A stretch of DNA of 64,000 bases from WHSV01 sp050694055 (GTDB lineage Bacteria; Actinomycetota; CADDZG01; WHSQ01). The stretch is taken from contig JBOGWX010000131.1 in NCBI GenBank assembly GCA_050694055.1, forward strand, positions 16,859-80,858, given 5' to 3'. The position numbers were made by a program, and so were the translations under genes. Positions 25,890 through 34,452 of the stretch are shown one piece after another. The notes under the pieces are model-generated. The model did not search any database and had not been told where the DNA came from. It was given only the letters and a program-made list of their open reading frames with translations. Positions within the stretch are counted from its first letter, which is position 1, and each line of letters begins with the position of its first letter.

Positions 25890-26659
25890 GCCGTTGCCTC
25901 CTTCAAGGAGCCGTAGCGGGTTGCGAGCAATCCCCTGCAGAACGACGCATTGGTCTCGAGGCTCAAACCGACGGCCCGAGCAAAGCGGAGGTGATCCTCG
26001 AGCGCTTCTTCGGGAGGAGGGCGTCCGGCCGCGTCGACCAGGAAACGCGCGCCGGCCGACGAGTCCAGGCCGAGATCAGAGCGGCGTTCGAGATAGGCGC
26101 GCGTGTCGGCGCACTCAGGCAGATCTGCCAGGCGCAGCGATGCCAGTTCCCGCGGAGTGAGGCCGCGGCGGGTGAGTCCGGCACACAGGCGGCCTTGACG
26201 CGCGAGAAAGGCCTTCGCCTGGAACAACCGTCTTAACCCGCCGAGCTCGCCGGTCGCCTCTCCAGGAAAGGTCTCGACGAAGCCGCGTCCGTCGCGCACT
26301 CCCGAGCTGATCACGTCGCTCGCGTGGTGGTCGATCAGCACCACCTCGGCGCGCCCGACGCCCGGGGTCGCCTCGAGCGCGGCGCGGGCGTCGGCCGTCA
26401 TCATGTACGCGAAGTTCGGGGCGCAGAAATAGGTCGGCAGGCGGAGCCGCACCAGCACGGAGCTCTCCGCGATCTCGATCGAGGCAACGAAACCCAGCTC
26501 CGTGAGCGGTTCGTCGAGCTCCGGATCGCGCACCGTCGCGAGCGCCTCCAGCACCTGCTCGATCTGCGGTCCGGCCGAGCCCGCCCGTTCCACCTGCGGT
26601 CCGGCCGAGCCCGCCCGTTCCACCTGCGGTCCGGCCGAGCCCGCCCCGCGTCCGATCAT
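25886..26659 (-). CDS. DUF59-domain protein of alkane-oxidation type with repeat-encoded N-terminus
   Basis: 257 residues. After the ATG come three copies of the AGSAGPQ-type peptide encoded by repeat array C, then a DUF59 domain (IEQVLEALATVRDPELDEPLTELGF) and a long C-terminal part (YFCAPNFAYMMTADARAAL, DHHASDVISSGV, GLTPRELASLRL). I recognise this architecture from genes beside propane-type monooxygenases, where it is presumed to aid metal-centre assembly. The ATG overlaps the stop of the amidohydrolase gene, so the repeats inserted directly behind the start codon without breaking the frame. Confidence 0.8.
   Translation of the reverse strand: MIGRGAGSAGPQVERAGSAGPQVERAGSAGPQIEQVLEALATVRDPELDEPLTELGFVASIEIAESSVLVRLRLPTYFCAPNFAYMMTADARAALEATPGVGRAEVVLIDHHASDVISSGVRDGRGFVETFPGEATGELGGLRRLFQAKAFLARQGRLCAGLTRRGLTPRELASLRLADLPECADTRAYLERRSDLGLDSSAGARFLVDAAGRPPPEEALEDHLRFARAVGLSLETNASFCRGLLATRYGSLKEATA
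26565..26648 (+). repeat. Dispersed GC-rich minisatellite, array C (5' end of DUF59 gene)
   Basis: Three copies with exact 30-base period, each TGCGGTCCGGCCGAGCCCGC plus CCGTTCCACC or a variant. The reading frame is the same as in dnaE2, giving repeated RAGSAGPQVE decapeptides at residues about 5-27 of the DUF59 protein. Confidence 0.95.
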
Positions 26660-27684
26660 GCGGGTGCGGGAGCCCGGTCGTCGGCGGTCTCTTCGACCGC
26701 CGGCTGCGGGATCTCGTCGGGCACGTCGATATCGTAGAGCTTCGCGAGGTTGAGCCCGAGAATCTTGCGTTTGATGTCCGGCGTAAGCTCGCCGTACTCG
26801 GGCACGAGATCCTCGGGCATCTGCATGTCGACGAACTGCTCGATGAGCCACTTGGGGGACCACAGGGCGTAGTCGCTGGCGAACGTGATCTTGTCCTCTC
26901 CGACCCAATAGAGCATCTCCCCGAGCCACTTGGCGAACTGGCGCGGGCGGGTGTGGATGAACGGGATGACCACCGCGAGACCGGCCCAAACATTGGTCTC
27001 CTGCGTTGCGATCCAGCAGAAGTCCTCGAGCCGCGGGAGCCCGCAGTGTTCCACCACGAAGGTCAGGTCCTGATAGGCCGTTGCCGCCGCGTCGACATCG
27101 GCGACGTCGAAGGAGTCCCGGTTCAGCGGCCAGATGGTGGGGCCCTTGTGCACATGAATCTTGTTCACGCCGAGCTCGCGGCACTTGTCAAGGTAGCGGA
27201 GGGAGGCGTCGTCGGTGAGCTTCCAGCCCTTGGAGTCGCCTCGCCACTCTGCGGTGTAGAGCTTCACTCCCTTGAGGTCGTACTTGCCCACCTTCGCCTC
27301 GAACTCTTCCAGTCCCCTGTCGCCCGCGCGCGGGTCCCACGAGCCGTTGAGGATGAACCTGTCGGGGTGCTTGTCCTTGAGGACCGCGTCCTGCTCGGTT
27401 GTGTTGAAGCCCTTGGCGTAAAAGTCCGTGAGATAGGTCGGCTGGAAGATGGCAACGTCGACGTAGCCCTCGTCGAAGAGATCGCGCATGAGGTCGTCCT
27501 CTGAGTACTTGCGGTACTTCTCCAGTGGCCAGACGTACTCCTCGGGACTGAGATTGGCGTGGTAGTCGTAGAAGCACTTGATGAAGCCCTCGCCGTACTC
27601 GTTACTCGTGTTTGCCGGGCTCGCGTCCCAGAAATGAACATGCCCATCGACGACGAAGTACTTCTCTCCGTCTTTCTCGTACAT
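26656..27684 (-). CDS. Amidohydrolase of the propane-monooxygenase-associated type
   Basis: 342-residue TIM-barrel metal hydrolase. The N-terminal YEKDGEKYFVVDGHVHFWDA carries the HxH metal motif; GVKLYTAEWRGDS, HVHKGPTIWPLNRDSFDVAD, FVVEHCGLPRLEDFCW and ITFASDYALWSPKWL follow. The whole pattern matches, from memory, the amidohydrolase encoded after prmABCD/mimABCD in mycobacteria and Rhodococcus, where it is needed for monooxygenase function by an unknown mechanism. GGAGGGG precedes the ATG. First gene of a coupled trio with the DUF59 protein and alcohol dehydrogenase. Confidence 0.85.
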   Translation of the reverse strand: MYEKDGEKYFVVDGHVHFWDASPANTSNEYGEGFIKCFYDYHANLSPEEYVWPLEKYRKYSEDDLMRDLFDEGYVDVAIFQPTYLTDFYAKGFNTTEQDAVLKDKHPDRFILNGSWDPRAGDRGLEEFEAKVGKYDLKGVKLYTAEWRGDSKGWKLTDDASLRYLDKCRELGVNKIHVHKGPTIWPLNRDSFDVADVDAAATAYQDLTFVVEHCGLPRLEDFCWIATQETNVWAGLAVVIPFIHTRPRQFAKWLGEMLYWVGEDKITFASDYALWSPKWLIEQFVDMQMPEDLVPEYGELTPDIKRKILGLNLAKLYDIDVPDEIPQPAVEETADDRAPAPA

Positions 27685-27781
27685 GGTGCCCCTCCGATCC
27701 CGCCGGCCCCCGGCGCTAGGAGATCAAGCTAGGCCGCCGATGGAAGGTTCTACAGGAAGATTTTGGTAGAGCGTCGCGCGA

Positions 27782-27815
27782 TTGCGCGCATGCGCAAAAA
27801 AAGGCCCCGTGTCAA
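27782..27815 (-). promoter_or_regulatory. Possible promoter and palindromic operator for the amidohydrolase operon
   Basis: Leftward -35 TTGACA at 27810-27815 overlaps the end of the IclR gene; the region where the -10 would lie is occupied by the palindrome TTGCGC-ATGC-GCGCAA (27782-27797). A second imperfect inverted repeat, TCTAC-N12-GTAGA, lies at 27749-27770. These are plausible regulator sites for the three-gene operon, but the -10 is not convincing. Confidence 0.35.
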
Positions 27816-28560
27816 GCGCGGCGGCCCACGCTACCGAGCTCGCGTGACGCAGTCGCGGCCGCAGAGCGAAGCGCAGCGGTCAGGGGCCTTAGGTCACGTT
27901 TGAAGCGGCGAGCCGAGACCGAGATGCCGATGCTTGCGATGAGCTCGCCGTTCACATCGCGCAGGGGCGCAGCGATGCAGCACACGCCCTCGACGTACTC
28001 CTCGATGTCGAAGACCAGTTTCCTCCGCCGTACGGCCTCGAGGTTGTGGCGCAGGTGAGCGCAACTCGGCAACGTGTGACGCGTCCTGGCCGGAAGCAGG
28101 GGGGCGCGCGCGTATGAGGGCCACGAGCGCTCGGGGAGGTCGGCGAGGTAGATCTTCCCGAGCGCCAGCGCGTGCGCCGCCCCTCGAAAACCACGCGTGA
28201 CATCCTTCAGCTCACGGCTGCCGCGTCGCCCGAGCGTCTCCGCGACCTCGTAGATCGCCGCCTCTCCAGATCGCGACGTAGGAGCGCGCCGAGGCCCGGT
28301 CTCTGAGGTCCTCGAGGAAGGGAGCGATCCGCTCCGGCTGGCGCAATGAGGCCGCGTAACGATCCAAGAGGTCGGGAACCTTGGGACCCAGCACGTAGAG
28401 CCCGCGTCCCGCGGGTGACTGCTCGACGAACTTGGCGGACTCGAGAGAGTGGACCACCGCGTAGGCCGACGAGAGACTGAGTCCGAGAGAGCGCGACCGC
28501 CCTGACCGACACACCTGAAGGATCGAGCGAGATCGCCTCGAGGGCCTCGAGTGTGTGCAA
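27812..28560 (-). pseudogene. IclR-family regulator with two frameshifts
   Basis: The helix-turn-helix (LHTLEALEAISLDPSGVSV, then SLGLSLSSAYAVVHSLE), the middle part (LYVLGPKVPDLLDRYAASL) and the effector domain (RKLVFDIEEYVEGVCCIAAP and IGISVSARRF) of an IclR regulator lie in three successive frames. The breaks are near 28495-28503 and near 28250; each is consistent with one extra base. No ATG/GTG start is visible, only TTG at 28560. Position suggests it once controlled the adjacent amidohydrolase-DUF59-dehydrogenase operon. Either decayed or an assembly artefact. Confidence 0.7.
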
Positions 28561-28653
28561 CGCAGTGCTCAGAGTACGAGGATGATCGGACGTCTACTCC
28601 CCCTTGTCCACGTCCCTCATTCCGAGTCCCTCATTCCTACGCCCTTGCCGATT

Positions 28654-29322
28654 TTACCCTCGCGCTCGAGAACGAGCCTTTACAAGGCGTTGCTTGAGCC
28701 CGGCGGCCGCACCGGCCGGGTCTGCGGCCTCGGTGATGGCGCGGACCACGACGATGCGCGTCGCGCCCGCGCCGGTCACCTCGTCGAGGTTTGATTCGTT
28801 GATGCCTCCGATCGCAAACCAGGGCAGCGTCGTGTGCTGCTCCGCCACATAGCGGACCAGGTCGAGACCTGCGGCCGGGCGGCCCGGTTTGGTGGGGGTC
28901 TCGAAGCACGGTCCCACCACGAAGTAGTCGATGAGATCGGAGCGCGCCAGCGCGCGGTCGACCTCGCCCGCTGCGTGCGTCGACAACCCGACGATCCCGT
29001 CGCCGAAGAAGCGGCGGGCGAACTCGATCGGGAGATCGTTCTGACCGACGTGCACCCCGTCGGCCTGGAGCGCCAGCGCAACATCGGGCCGGTCGTTGAC
29101 GACCAACGGCACCCCGGCCTCTTTGCACGCCTCGAGGACCGGCCCGCCGAGCCGCAGGACGTCGCCGGCCTCCATCCCCTTCTCGCGCAGCTGGATGAGG
29201 TCGACCCCGGCATCGGCGAGCTCCGGCACGAGGTCGGCGAGCTCGCCGGCTGCGAGTCGCGCCGGTGCCACGAGGTAGAGCTGAGCATCGTCCACGGGTC
29301 GCTTCCCGCCGTCGCCGTTCAC
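28654..29322 (-). CDS. thiE: Thiamine-phosphate synthase
   Basis: 222-residue TIM barrel that joins the pyrimidine pyrophosphate and thiazole phosphate into thiamine phosphate. Seen: IQLREKGMEAGD (pyrophosphate site), VPLVVNDRPDVALALQADGVHVGQNDLP, GLSTHA, DYFVVGPCFETPTKPG and FAIGGINESN, all family hallmarks. GTG start. It is separate from the thiO-thiS-thiG operon at 41.2-43.4 kb and has no visible TPP riboswitch of its own. A small membrane-protein gene lies two bases upstream. Confidence 0.93.
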   Translation of the reverse strand: MNGDGGKRPVDDAQLYLVAPARLAAGELADLVPELADAGVDLIQLREKGMEAGDVLRLGGPVLEACKEAGVPLVVNDRPDVALALQADGVHVGQNDLPIEFARRFFGDGIVGLSTHAAGEVDRALARSDLIDYFVVGPCFETPTKPGRPAAGLDLVRYVAEQHTTLPWFAIGGINESNLDEVTGAGATRIVVVRAITEAADPAGAAAGLKQRLVKARSRARG

Positions 29323-29324
29323 GT

Positions 29325-29756
29325 CTAGAGCGCGATGGCCGACGGCCCGTCGCCATCCTGGTCCGCCAGCGGCACGTCCGGGTCCTCGCCGGCGCCACGT
29401 TCGTAGTCCTTCATGCGCTCGACGATACGCCTCACGATCGACGGCACCCGCAGCATGACGATGGTGATGAAGACGTAAGGAAGCACATCGGTGCCCACTT
29501 CAATCCACGACTTGTCGAGCAGACTCTTGCTTGCGATCCAGCCGAGCACCAGCCCCAGCAGCAAGATCGCAACCACCCGGGGAGCGCGGTTCCTGCCCAC
29601 CGCCTCGAACCGCTCGCGCATCGCTCGGACCGCGCGACGACCGTGAAGGCTACGGAGCCGCAGCCAGGTCGTGCGCGCGGGATAGAAACGGCCGAGCGCC
29701 TCCGCGAAGGCGAGCGCGAGGGCCGCGATAAAGGATGCGACCACACCTGAGGTCAT
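29325..29756 (-). CDS. Small membrane protein of unknown function
   Basis: 143 residues with an N-terminal hydrophobic segment (VVASFIAALALAFAEALG), a basic loop, a second helix (VVAILLLGLVLGWIAS) and a third (DVLPYVFITIVMLRVPSIV), then an acidic hydrophilic tail. ATG start. It is placed two bases before thiE and is probably co-transcribed with it; no link with thiamine is known to me. Confidence 0.6.
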   Translation of the reverse strand: MTSGVVASFIAALALAFAEALGRFYPARTTWLRLRSLHGRRAVRAMRERFEAVGRNRAPRVVAILLLGLVLGWIASKSLLDKSWIEVGTDVLPYVFITIVMLRVPSIVRRIVERMKDYERGAGEDPDVPLADQDGDGPSAIAL

Positions 29757-29801
29757 GACTGAAGGTTAGCGACGTCCGGGGGCCGCGCGGAACAGAATCG
29801 G

Positions 29802-31775
29802 CTAACGCTGCTGCTCGAGCTTCGGCAGCGCACCGGGGTCGGCCAGCGGAAGCGAGAGCGTCACGTCGGAGACGTCGATGGTTCCATCGGCGTTGGACTC
29901 GAGGAAGCTACGCGTGTCGTTTGCGGTCAGCTCGAGCTCGATGCGGTGACCCTCGGCGAAGGTGTAGGCGTTGCCGAAGAGCTTGAACAGCGCGCTCTGC
30001 TGGTTGGCGCTCTGCAGACGGAAAACGCCGCGGTCCACGAGCGTACGCTCGTCGCCGTCGACGTCCCACAGCCGGGCCGAGATGTACATGTCCTCGAACT
30101 CGGGGTCGGCCATCAGCGACACGGTTGGGAGGCCGAGCATCGTGAGCGGCTCGCTCAGGGTCTTCGTGGCGGATGCGAGGTTGCCGTCCGCCAGCGCTGC
30201 GTCGGTGACCCTGCAGCCCGCGTAGTTGACGCCATGAGTGACGGCGTCCGAGTCGATCGGCTTGATTATCCGGGCGCGCACATCATCGACATCGGTGTCG
30301 AGCTTGCCCTTCATGGCGAGGTCGACCGCCTGCTCGTCGTCCTGCTGCAGGTCCGTCCAGGTCTTGGCGCGGTACAGCGCCCCCGGCTGTGTCTCGTCGT
30401 CACAGCGGGTGGTCCGCGCCTCGACGATGCGCCGCGGCCTCTTGCCCTCAGCGCGCAGGTAGTAGTCGAGCCACTCCTCGATGAGGCCGTCGACGTACGC
30501 GGCTTCGGCCTTTTTGCCCTGAGCCACCGGATGGCCGTAGTCGCCGAAGTACATGTTCATCGGGTAGCTGCGCTGCCGGCCCCCGTTGAGGAGGTTGTAC
30601 ATGTTCAGGGCCTGGACCGCAGGAAAGACCGTGTCGGTGAATCCCTGTACCGAGAGGATGGCCGGTTCGCCTCTGCCCCTGCGCAGGTAGAGCGCGGAGC
30701 GCTCTCTCAGAAGCTCCCGCGCGACCTCGGCCATGACCGGGTTGCCGGCGTCGCTATAGGGCTCGCCGGCGAGCACCGCCTCGTGCCAGGAGTTGAGATA
30801 CCCGGGGAGCTTGAACTGCGCCGCAGACGACATACCCAAATAGAAGGTGCTGAGGTAGCTCTCCTTCAGCACCCCGATCCGCTCCGCCAACCTCTCGTCG
30901 AGGTCGGCCTTCTTCTTGACGAAGGACCTGACGTCGCTCGCCCGGCCGTTGGGCATAAGAGCGTCGAGCAGGTCGGTCCAGCCGATCACGGGCACGGCCG
31001 CCGCGACCGCGACCTTCACGCCCCGCGGCGACCTCCAGACATTGTCCCTGGCGAGCATCCAGGTCTGGCCACCGCCGTACGAGGTGCCCATCACGCCGAT
31101 CCTCGGGTTGGCAGAGGCGCCCTCTACCAGCGACCCGTCGACGAAGCGACCGACGAGATGCTGGGTGTCTCTGATCTCGTAGCGCCGGCTGGCGAGCTGT
31201 GTGCGACACGCGTGGCTCGGCTCCCGCTCGCCCTCGTAGAGGTTGCCGGCCCCCTTGACGCTGTGGGACGGCGTCCCGCTCTCGCAGGTGTTCTCCCAGT
31301 AGCCCCTGGCCGTGTAATCGAGCACCGCGTAACCGCGCGCGGCGTAGGTGGCCGCGGCCCTCCAGTTGCCGTCACGGGAGCCGCCGAGCCCGTGAAGCAT
31401 CACCACGAGGGGCCAGGGGCCCTCCCCCTCGACCGGCAGGGTGACGTCGACGTCGAGTTTGGCGCTGCGGTCGAAGCTGGTCACCAGCCCGTTGGAGCTC
31501 CGCCCCACCTGGCCGCGCACCTGGCCCCCGCACCAGCGCACCTTGCCCTCGAAGTCTCCTACCTTGGCCAGCTTCTTCGCCCGGCTTGCCGGAGGATCGG
31601 TCGTGCACTCGAGGGGTGCACCGCGCTCGGAGCGGACCTCGGGGGTGGGGGCCGTGGAGCTCGGAGCGGGCAGCTCGACGGTGGCCTGGCGCGGCGCGGC
31701 GACCGCGGGAGTGAGCGCGAGCACCGAGCCCGTCAGGGCGAGTGCCAGCAATAGCGATAGTCGCCTGATCGTCAA
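29802..31775 (-). CDS. Secreted CocE/NonD-family hydrolase (X-Pro dipeptidyl-peptidase-like)
   Basis: 657 residues. A clear signal peptide (IRRLSLLLALALTGSVLALTPAVAA in part) is followed by a Pro/Ser-rich linker, an alpha/beta-hydrolase domain with the nucleophile elbow GTSYGGGQ, acid and base regions around GFTDTVFPAV and GDYGHP, and a C-terminal jelly-roll domain (LTMLGLPTVSLMADPEFEDMY) typical of the X-Pro/cocaine-esterase family. It is likely an exported esterase or peptidase. The start is TTG. Stands alone between thiE and the GGCT gene. Confidence 0.85.
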   Translation of the reverse strand: MTIRRLSLLLALALTGSVLALTPAVAAPRQATVELPAPSSTAPTPEVRSERGAPLECTTDPPASRAKKLAKVGDFEGKVRWCGGQVRGQVGRSSNGLVTSFDRSAKLDVDVTLPVEGEGPWPLVVMLHGLGGSRDGNWRAAATYAARGYAVLDYTARGYWENTCESGTPSHSVKGAGNLYEGEREPSHACRTQLASRRYEIRDTQHLVGRFVDGSLVEGASANPRIGVMGTSYGGGQTWMLARDNVWRSPRGVKVAVAAAVPVIGWTDLLDALMPNGRASDVRSFVKKKADLDERLAERIGVLKESYLSTFYLGMSSAAQFKLPGYLNSWHEAVLAGEPYSDAGNPVMAEVARELLRERSALYLRRGRGEPAILSVQGFTDTVFPAVQALNMYNLLNGGRQRSYPMNMYFGDYGHPVAQGKKAEAAYVDGLIEEWLDYYLRAEGKRPRRIVEARTTRCDDETQPGALYRAKTWTDLQQDDEQAVDLAMKGKLDTDVDDVRARIIKPIDSDAVTHGVNYAGCRVTDAALADGNLASATKTLSEPLTMLGLPTVSLMADPEFEDMYISARLWDVDGDERTLVDRGVFRLQSANQQSALFKLFGNAYTFAEGHRIELELTANDTRSFLESNADGTIDVSDVTLSLPLADPGALPKLEQQR

Positions 31776-31918
31776 TCGTTCTCCCGGGACGCGACCCTCT
31801 CAACGGTAGACGTTGAAACCTACCGCCTGGTTGCTCCCATGCAACAACCAACTGCGGTATTTAGGCAAGTGAGATCTCCGAAATGCCCGATCATCGCCCC
31901 CGGCTGGGGCCCCTGGAG

Positions 31919-32284
31919 TTAGGGGGCGGCCCGGCCGCGCCACTCGTAGGCGTGGGCCTCGACCTCACCGTGGTCGGTGGCGACCATCACCTGGACCCGC
32001 TCGAAGAGATCGGGAGCGCCCTCGTAGTCGTCGATCAGCGCCATGATCACGTCGAAACGCTGGGGGTCGAGCCATACCAGCTCACCCTCGACCTCCTGAT
32101 CGCCGGCGAAGCTGACCGCGGGATAGTCGAGATCCAGGGCGAGCCGGGCGCCGCGCGCTCGTGCAAGGGCCCGCGCTCTCACCGCACCGGCCAGGAGGTG
32201 CGCCGCCCGCTCACCACGGCGGAGCGTTCCGTAGACGAAGAGCGGCAGTTGGTCCCCGGTTTTATCTGCCCTGCGGCCCGGCAC
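31919..32284 (-). CDS. Gamma-glutamylcyclotransferase-like (AIG2/GGCT fold) protein
   Basis: About 121 residues. LFVYGTLRRGERAAHLL is the glycine-rich GGCT signature; VEGELVWLDPQRFDVIMALIDDYEG supplies the conserved acidic residue and the downstream strand. Could act on gamma-glutamyl amines or be a toxin-immunity-type GGCT; substrate unknown. The GTG lies 8 bases after the PH-domain gene stop, so the pair is co-transcribed. A longer frame running into the upstream gene is rejected. Confidence 0.75.
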   Translation of the reverse strand: MPGRRADKTGDQLPLFVYGTLRRGERAAHLLAGAVRARALARARGARLALDLDYPAVSFAGDQEVEGELVWLDPQRFDVIMALIDDYEGAPDLFERVQVMVATDHGEVEAHAYEWRGRAAP

Positions 32285-32292
32285 CTCGAGGT

Positions 32293-32889
32293 CTAGACGA
32301 CGATGCGCGGGAGGGGCCCGGTGTCGCTCTCGTCGTCCGGGACCTGCTCCCACCAGGGGACCTCGGCTTGATGGTCGTAGTCGTCGTCGACCTCGACCAT
32401 GTCCGGGAGCGGGCCCTCCATCAACACCTCCATGACGTCGCGATAGAAGCCGTTGGGATCGGGGATCCGCCCGAGCACCACGCAGGGCGAACCGGGAGTG
32501 GTCGCCTCGATCACCACCGAGCCGTATCCCAGCAGCCGCCCCGTAACCGAGCGGCGTAGCCCGAGGTCGTGGATGCGCACGTAGGGCCACGACCACACGC
32601 GCCGGGCCATGACGCCACCGATCTCGACGATGCGGCGGTCGGTGACCAGGATCTTGTGGTGCGACCACCTCCTTACACGCAGCGCGCCGCGGAGCAGGAC
32701 GAGCAGGGCCAGAGCGCCGCAGACCTGATCCACGAGGTCCATCTCGCTGCGGGGACCGCTGAGATAGCCCACTCCACCGAGGAGCGCGACCGCCACCAGG
32801 GTCTGCAGAGCGGGCCGCACGAGGACCGAGAGGTGCCTGCGGGTGGTCCGGACCACCTCTTCACCGGGTGCCAGAAAAGAACGCGCCAT
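32293..32889 (-). CDS. Bacterial PH-domain membrane protein
   Basis: 198 residues with two adjacent N-terminal helices (VLVRPALQTLVAVALLGGVGYL and VDQVCGALALLVLLRGAL) then a bacterial PH (bPH_2) domain: ILVTDRRIVEIGGVMARRVWSWPYVRIHDLGLRRSVTGRLLGYG in part, with GSVVIEA and an acidic tail. Function unknown; family resembles YdbS/YdbT. Two related PH-domain genes occur at 52.1-54.0 kb. Confidence 0.82.
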   Translation of the reverse strand: MARSFLAPGEEVVRTTRRHLSVLVRPALQTLVAVALLGGVGYLSGPRSEMDLVDQVCGALALLVLLRGALRVRRWSHHKILVTDRRIVEIGGVMARRVWSWPYVRIHDLGLRRSVTGRLLGYGSVVIEATTPGSPCVVLGRIPDPNGFYRDVMEVLMEGPLPDMVEVDDDYDHQAEVPWWEQVPDDESDTGPLPRIVV

Positions 32890-33058
32890 GGCTTCAGGCT
32901 ACAAAACCCTCATGAGTAACACCAGCAACTCGGAGGGCAGGAGCTGAGGTCGATTTTTGGGGCGAGATGTTCGCTCAGCGCGCATCCGTCCCCAGAAAAG
33001 GACCTCGCGTGCCGGGATGGCCACCGAGAGGATGTACAGGGGCTAACGGGACTCCGGT

Positions 33059-33838
33059 CTAGCCCTCGCCCCACCATTCGAGCCACAACCGGCGTGAGGT
33101 CCGGAGATACTCGCGCTCGCGCGCAAAGACCTCCAGCGTCACGGTGCCGTCGTAGCCCGCCTGCTTGAGCGCCCGGATCATTGCCCGCCAGTCGATCGCC
33201 CCGGCGCCGAGGGGCAGATGGAGGTCTGCCTCTCCCCCCCGGTTGTCGCTCACGTGGACGTGGGAGAGCCGGTCCGAGAACGCCTCCAGAAAGGCAGGCG
33301 TCTGGTTCGTCTGGCCCAGGCCGAGGCGCAGGTTGGCGTGCGCCACGTCGAGATGAAAGCCGACTTCCGGGGCGCGCTCGAAGATCGGGATGAAGTCGTC
33401 CACGCGGGCGAACCCTCGGTCGATGTTCTCGACCATCAGCTCGAGGCCGCGCGCCGCAGCGAGACCGGACAACTCTGAGATCGCGTCGGCATTGCGAGCG
33501 CGCATTCGCTCCGGTGGGTGGAGCGGAACCCGGTTATCGGGGTGGATGTTGACGAGCTCGACCCCCGCGTCCGCAAAGCAGTCGAGCGCCCGGACGTAGA
33601 GGTCGAACGCCTGCTGCTTGAGCTCCTTGAAAGGCGAGGCGATCGGGAGGTAGTAAGCCGTGTGCCCGACGGCGGCGAGACCTAGATCGCCGATGAGCCG
33701 GCCGACCTCCTTTCCGTCGGGCAGCCACGCGGCGGGTGGCTCGAGGGTGAGATCGATGAAATCGAAGCCATCCTCCGCGATCCGGTGAATCTCTTTGGTC
33801 ACCGAGCGGCCGGGAAAGTTCATTGCTCCAAGTTGCAC
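33059..33838 (-). CDS. Sugar phosphate isomerase/epimerase (AP-endonuclease-2-like TIM barrel)
   Basis: About 259 residues of the xylose-isomerase-like TIM-barrel family: FIDLTLEPP, AVGHTAYYLPIAS, LVNIHPDNR, LMVENID with the conserved Glu, FHLDVAHANL, HVHVSDNRGGEADLHLPLGAGAIDW (metal ligands) and GTVTLEVF. Isomerase, epimerase or endonuclease IV-like activities occur in this fold; the substrate cannot be told. Of three possible starts (GTG 33856, GTG 33838, ATG 33823) I used the middle one. Divergent from a nitroreductase gene. Confidence 0.8.
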   Translation of the reverse strand: MQLGAMNFPGRSVTKEIHRIAEDGFDFIDLTLEPPAAWLPDGKEVGRLIGDLGLAAVGHTAYYLPIASPFKELKQQAFDLYVRALDCFADAGVELVNIHPDNRVPLHPPERMRARNADAISELSGLAAARGLELMVENIDRGFARVDDFIPIFERAPEVGFHLDVAHANLRLGLGQTNQTPAFLEAFSDRLSHVHVSDNRGGEADLHLPLGAGAIDWRAMIRALKQAGYDGTVTLEVFAREREYLRTSRRLWLEWWGEG

Positions 33839-33897
33839 GCGAGCAGTGTGCCACACCGCCGCTCGCGTCCACGGGTGCGCCCGTTATCCTCGGCTCG

Positions 33898-34452
33898 ATG
33901 GAGACCTACGAAGCGATCATCACCAGGCAATCGGTGCCGAAGGTGACCGACGAGGTGCCCGACGCCGCGACCATCCGGCGCCTGATCGAGGCGGGCGTCA
34001 GGGCACCGACCCATCACCTGACGCAGCCATGGCGCTTCATCGTGCTGACCGGCGTGGCGTTGAAGGAGCTCGGAGACGCGTGGGCCGCAGGGGCCGAGCG
34101 AGAGGGCAAGGACCCGCAGTCGGTCCGCCCCAAGGCGCGGCGGGCTCCCGTCATCATCACCGTCATCGAGACACCCAAGCACCATCTCCCCAAGGTTCAG
34201 GAGGTCGAGGAGCACCATGCCGTCGGCGCGGCGATGCAAAACATGCTGCTCGCGGCACACGATCTGGGGCTGGGCGCCATGTTGCGAACGGGTCCGGCCG
34301 CCCACATTCCCGAGGTGCACGACTACCTCGGCCTCGTCGTCGGCGAGCTGGTGGCCGGCTACATCTATGTCGGCTATCCCGAACCGGGGGTGCAGCGCCC
34401 CCAGACGAGGCGCACGGATGCGTCGGAGATAACCGAGTGGAGGGGCTGGTGA
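33898..34452 (+). CDS. Nitroreductase-family flavoprotein
   Basis: 184 residues: METYEAIITRQSVPKVTDE with the FMN-contacting RxS pattern, IEAGVRAPTHHLTQPWRFIVL, EHHAVGAAMQNMLLAAHDLGLGAMLRTG and GYIYVGYP. Probably an FMN-dependent NAD(P)H oxidoreductase with broad specificity (YdjA-like). Its 3' end overlaps the start of the HAD gene by a few bases, so the two are an operon. Confidence 0.87.
   Translation: METYEAIITRQSVPKVTDEVPDAATIRRLIEAGVRAPTHHLTQPWRFIVLTGVALKELGDAWAAGAEREGKDPQSVRPKARRAPVIITVIETPKHHLPKVQEVEEHHAVGAAMQNMLLAAHDLGLGAMLRTGPAAHIPEVHDYLGLVVGELVAGYIYVGYPEPGVQRPQTRRTDASEITEWRGW

Noticed and set aside
29946..31754. Forward open frame of about 600 codons opposite the CocE-type hydrolase
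   Set aside because: The predicted protein is low-complexity Arg/Val/Gly-rich with no domain, while the reverse strand has a signal peptide and hydrolase motifs.
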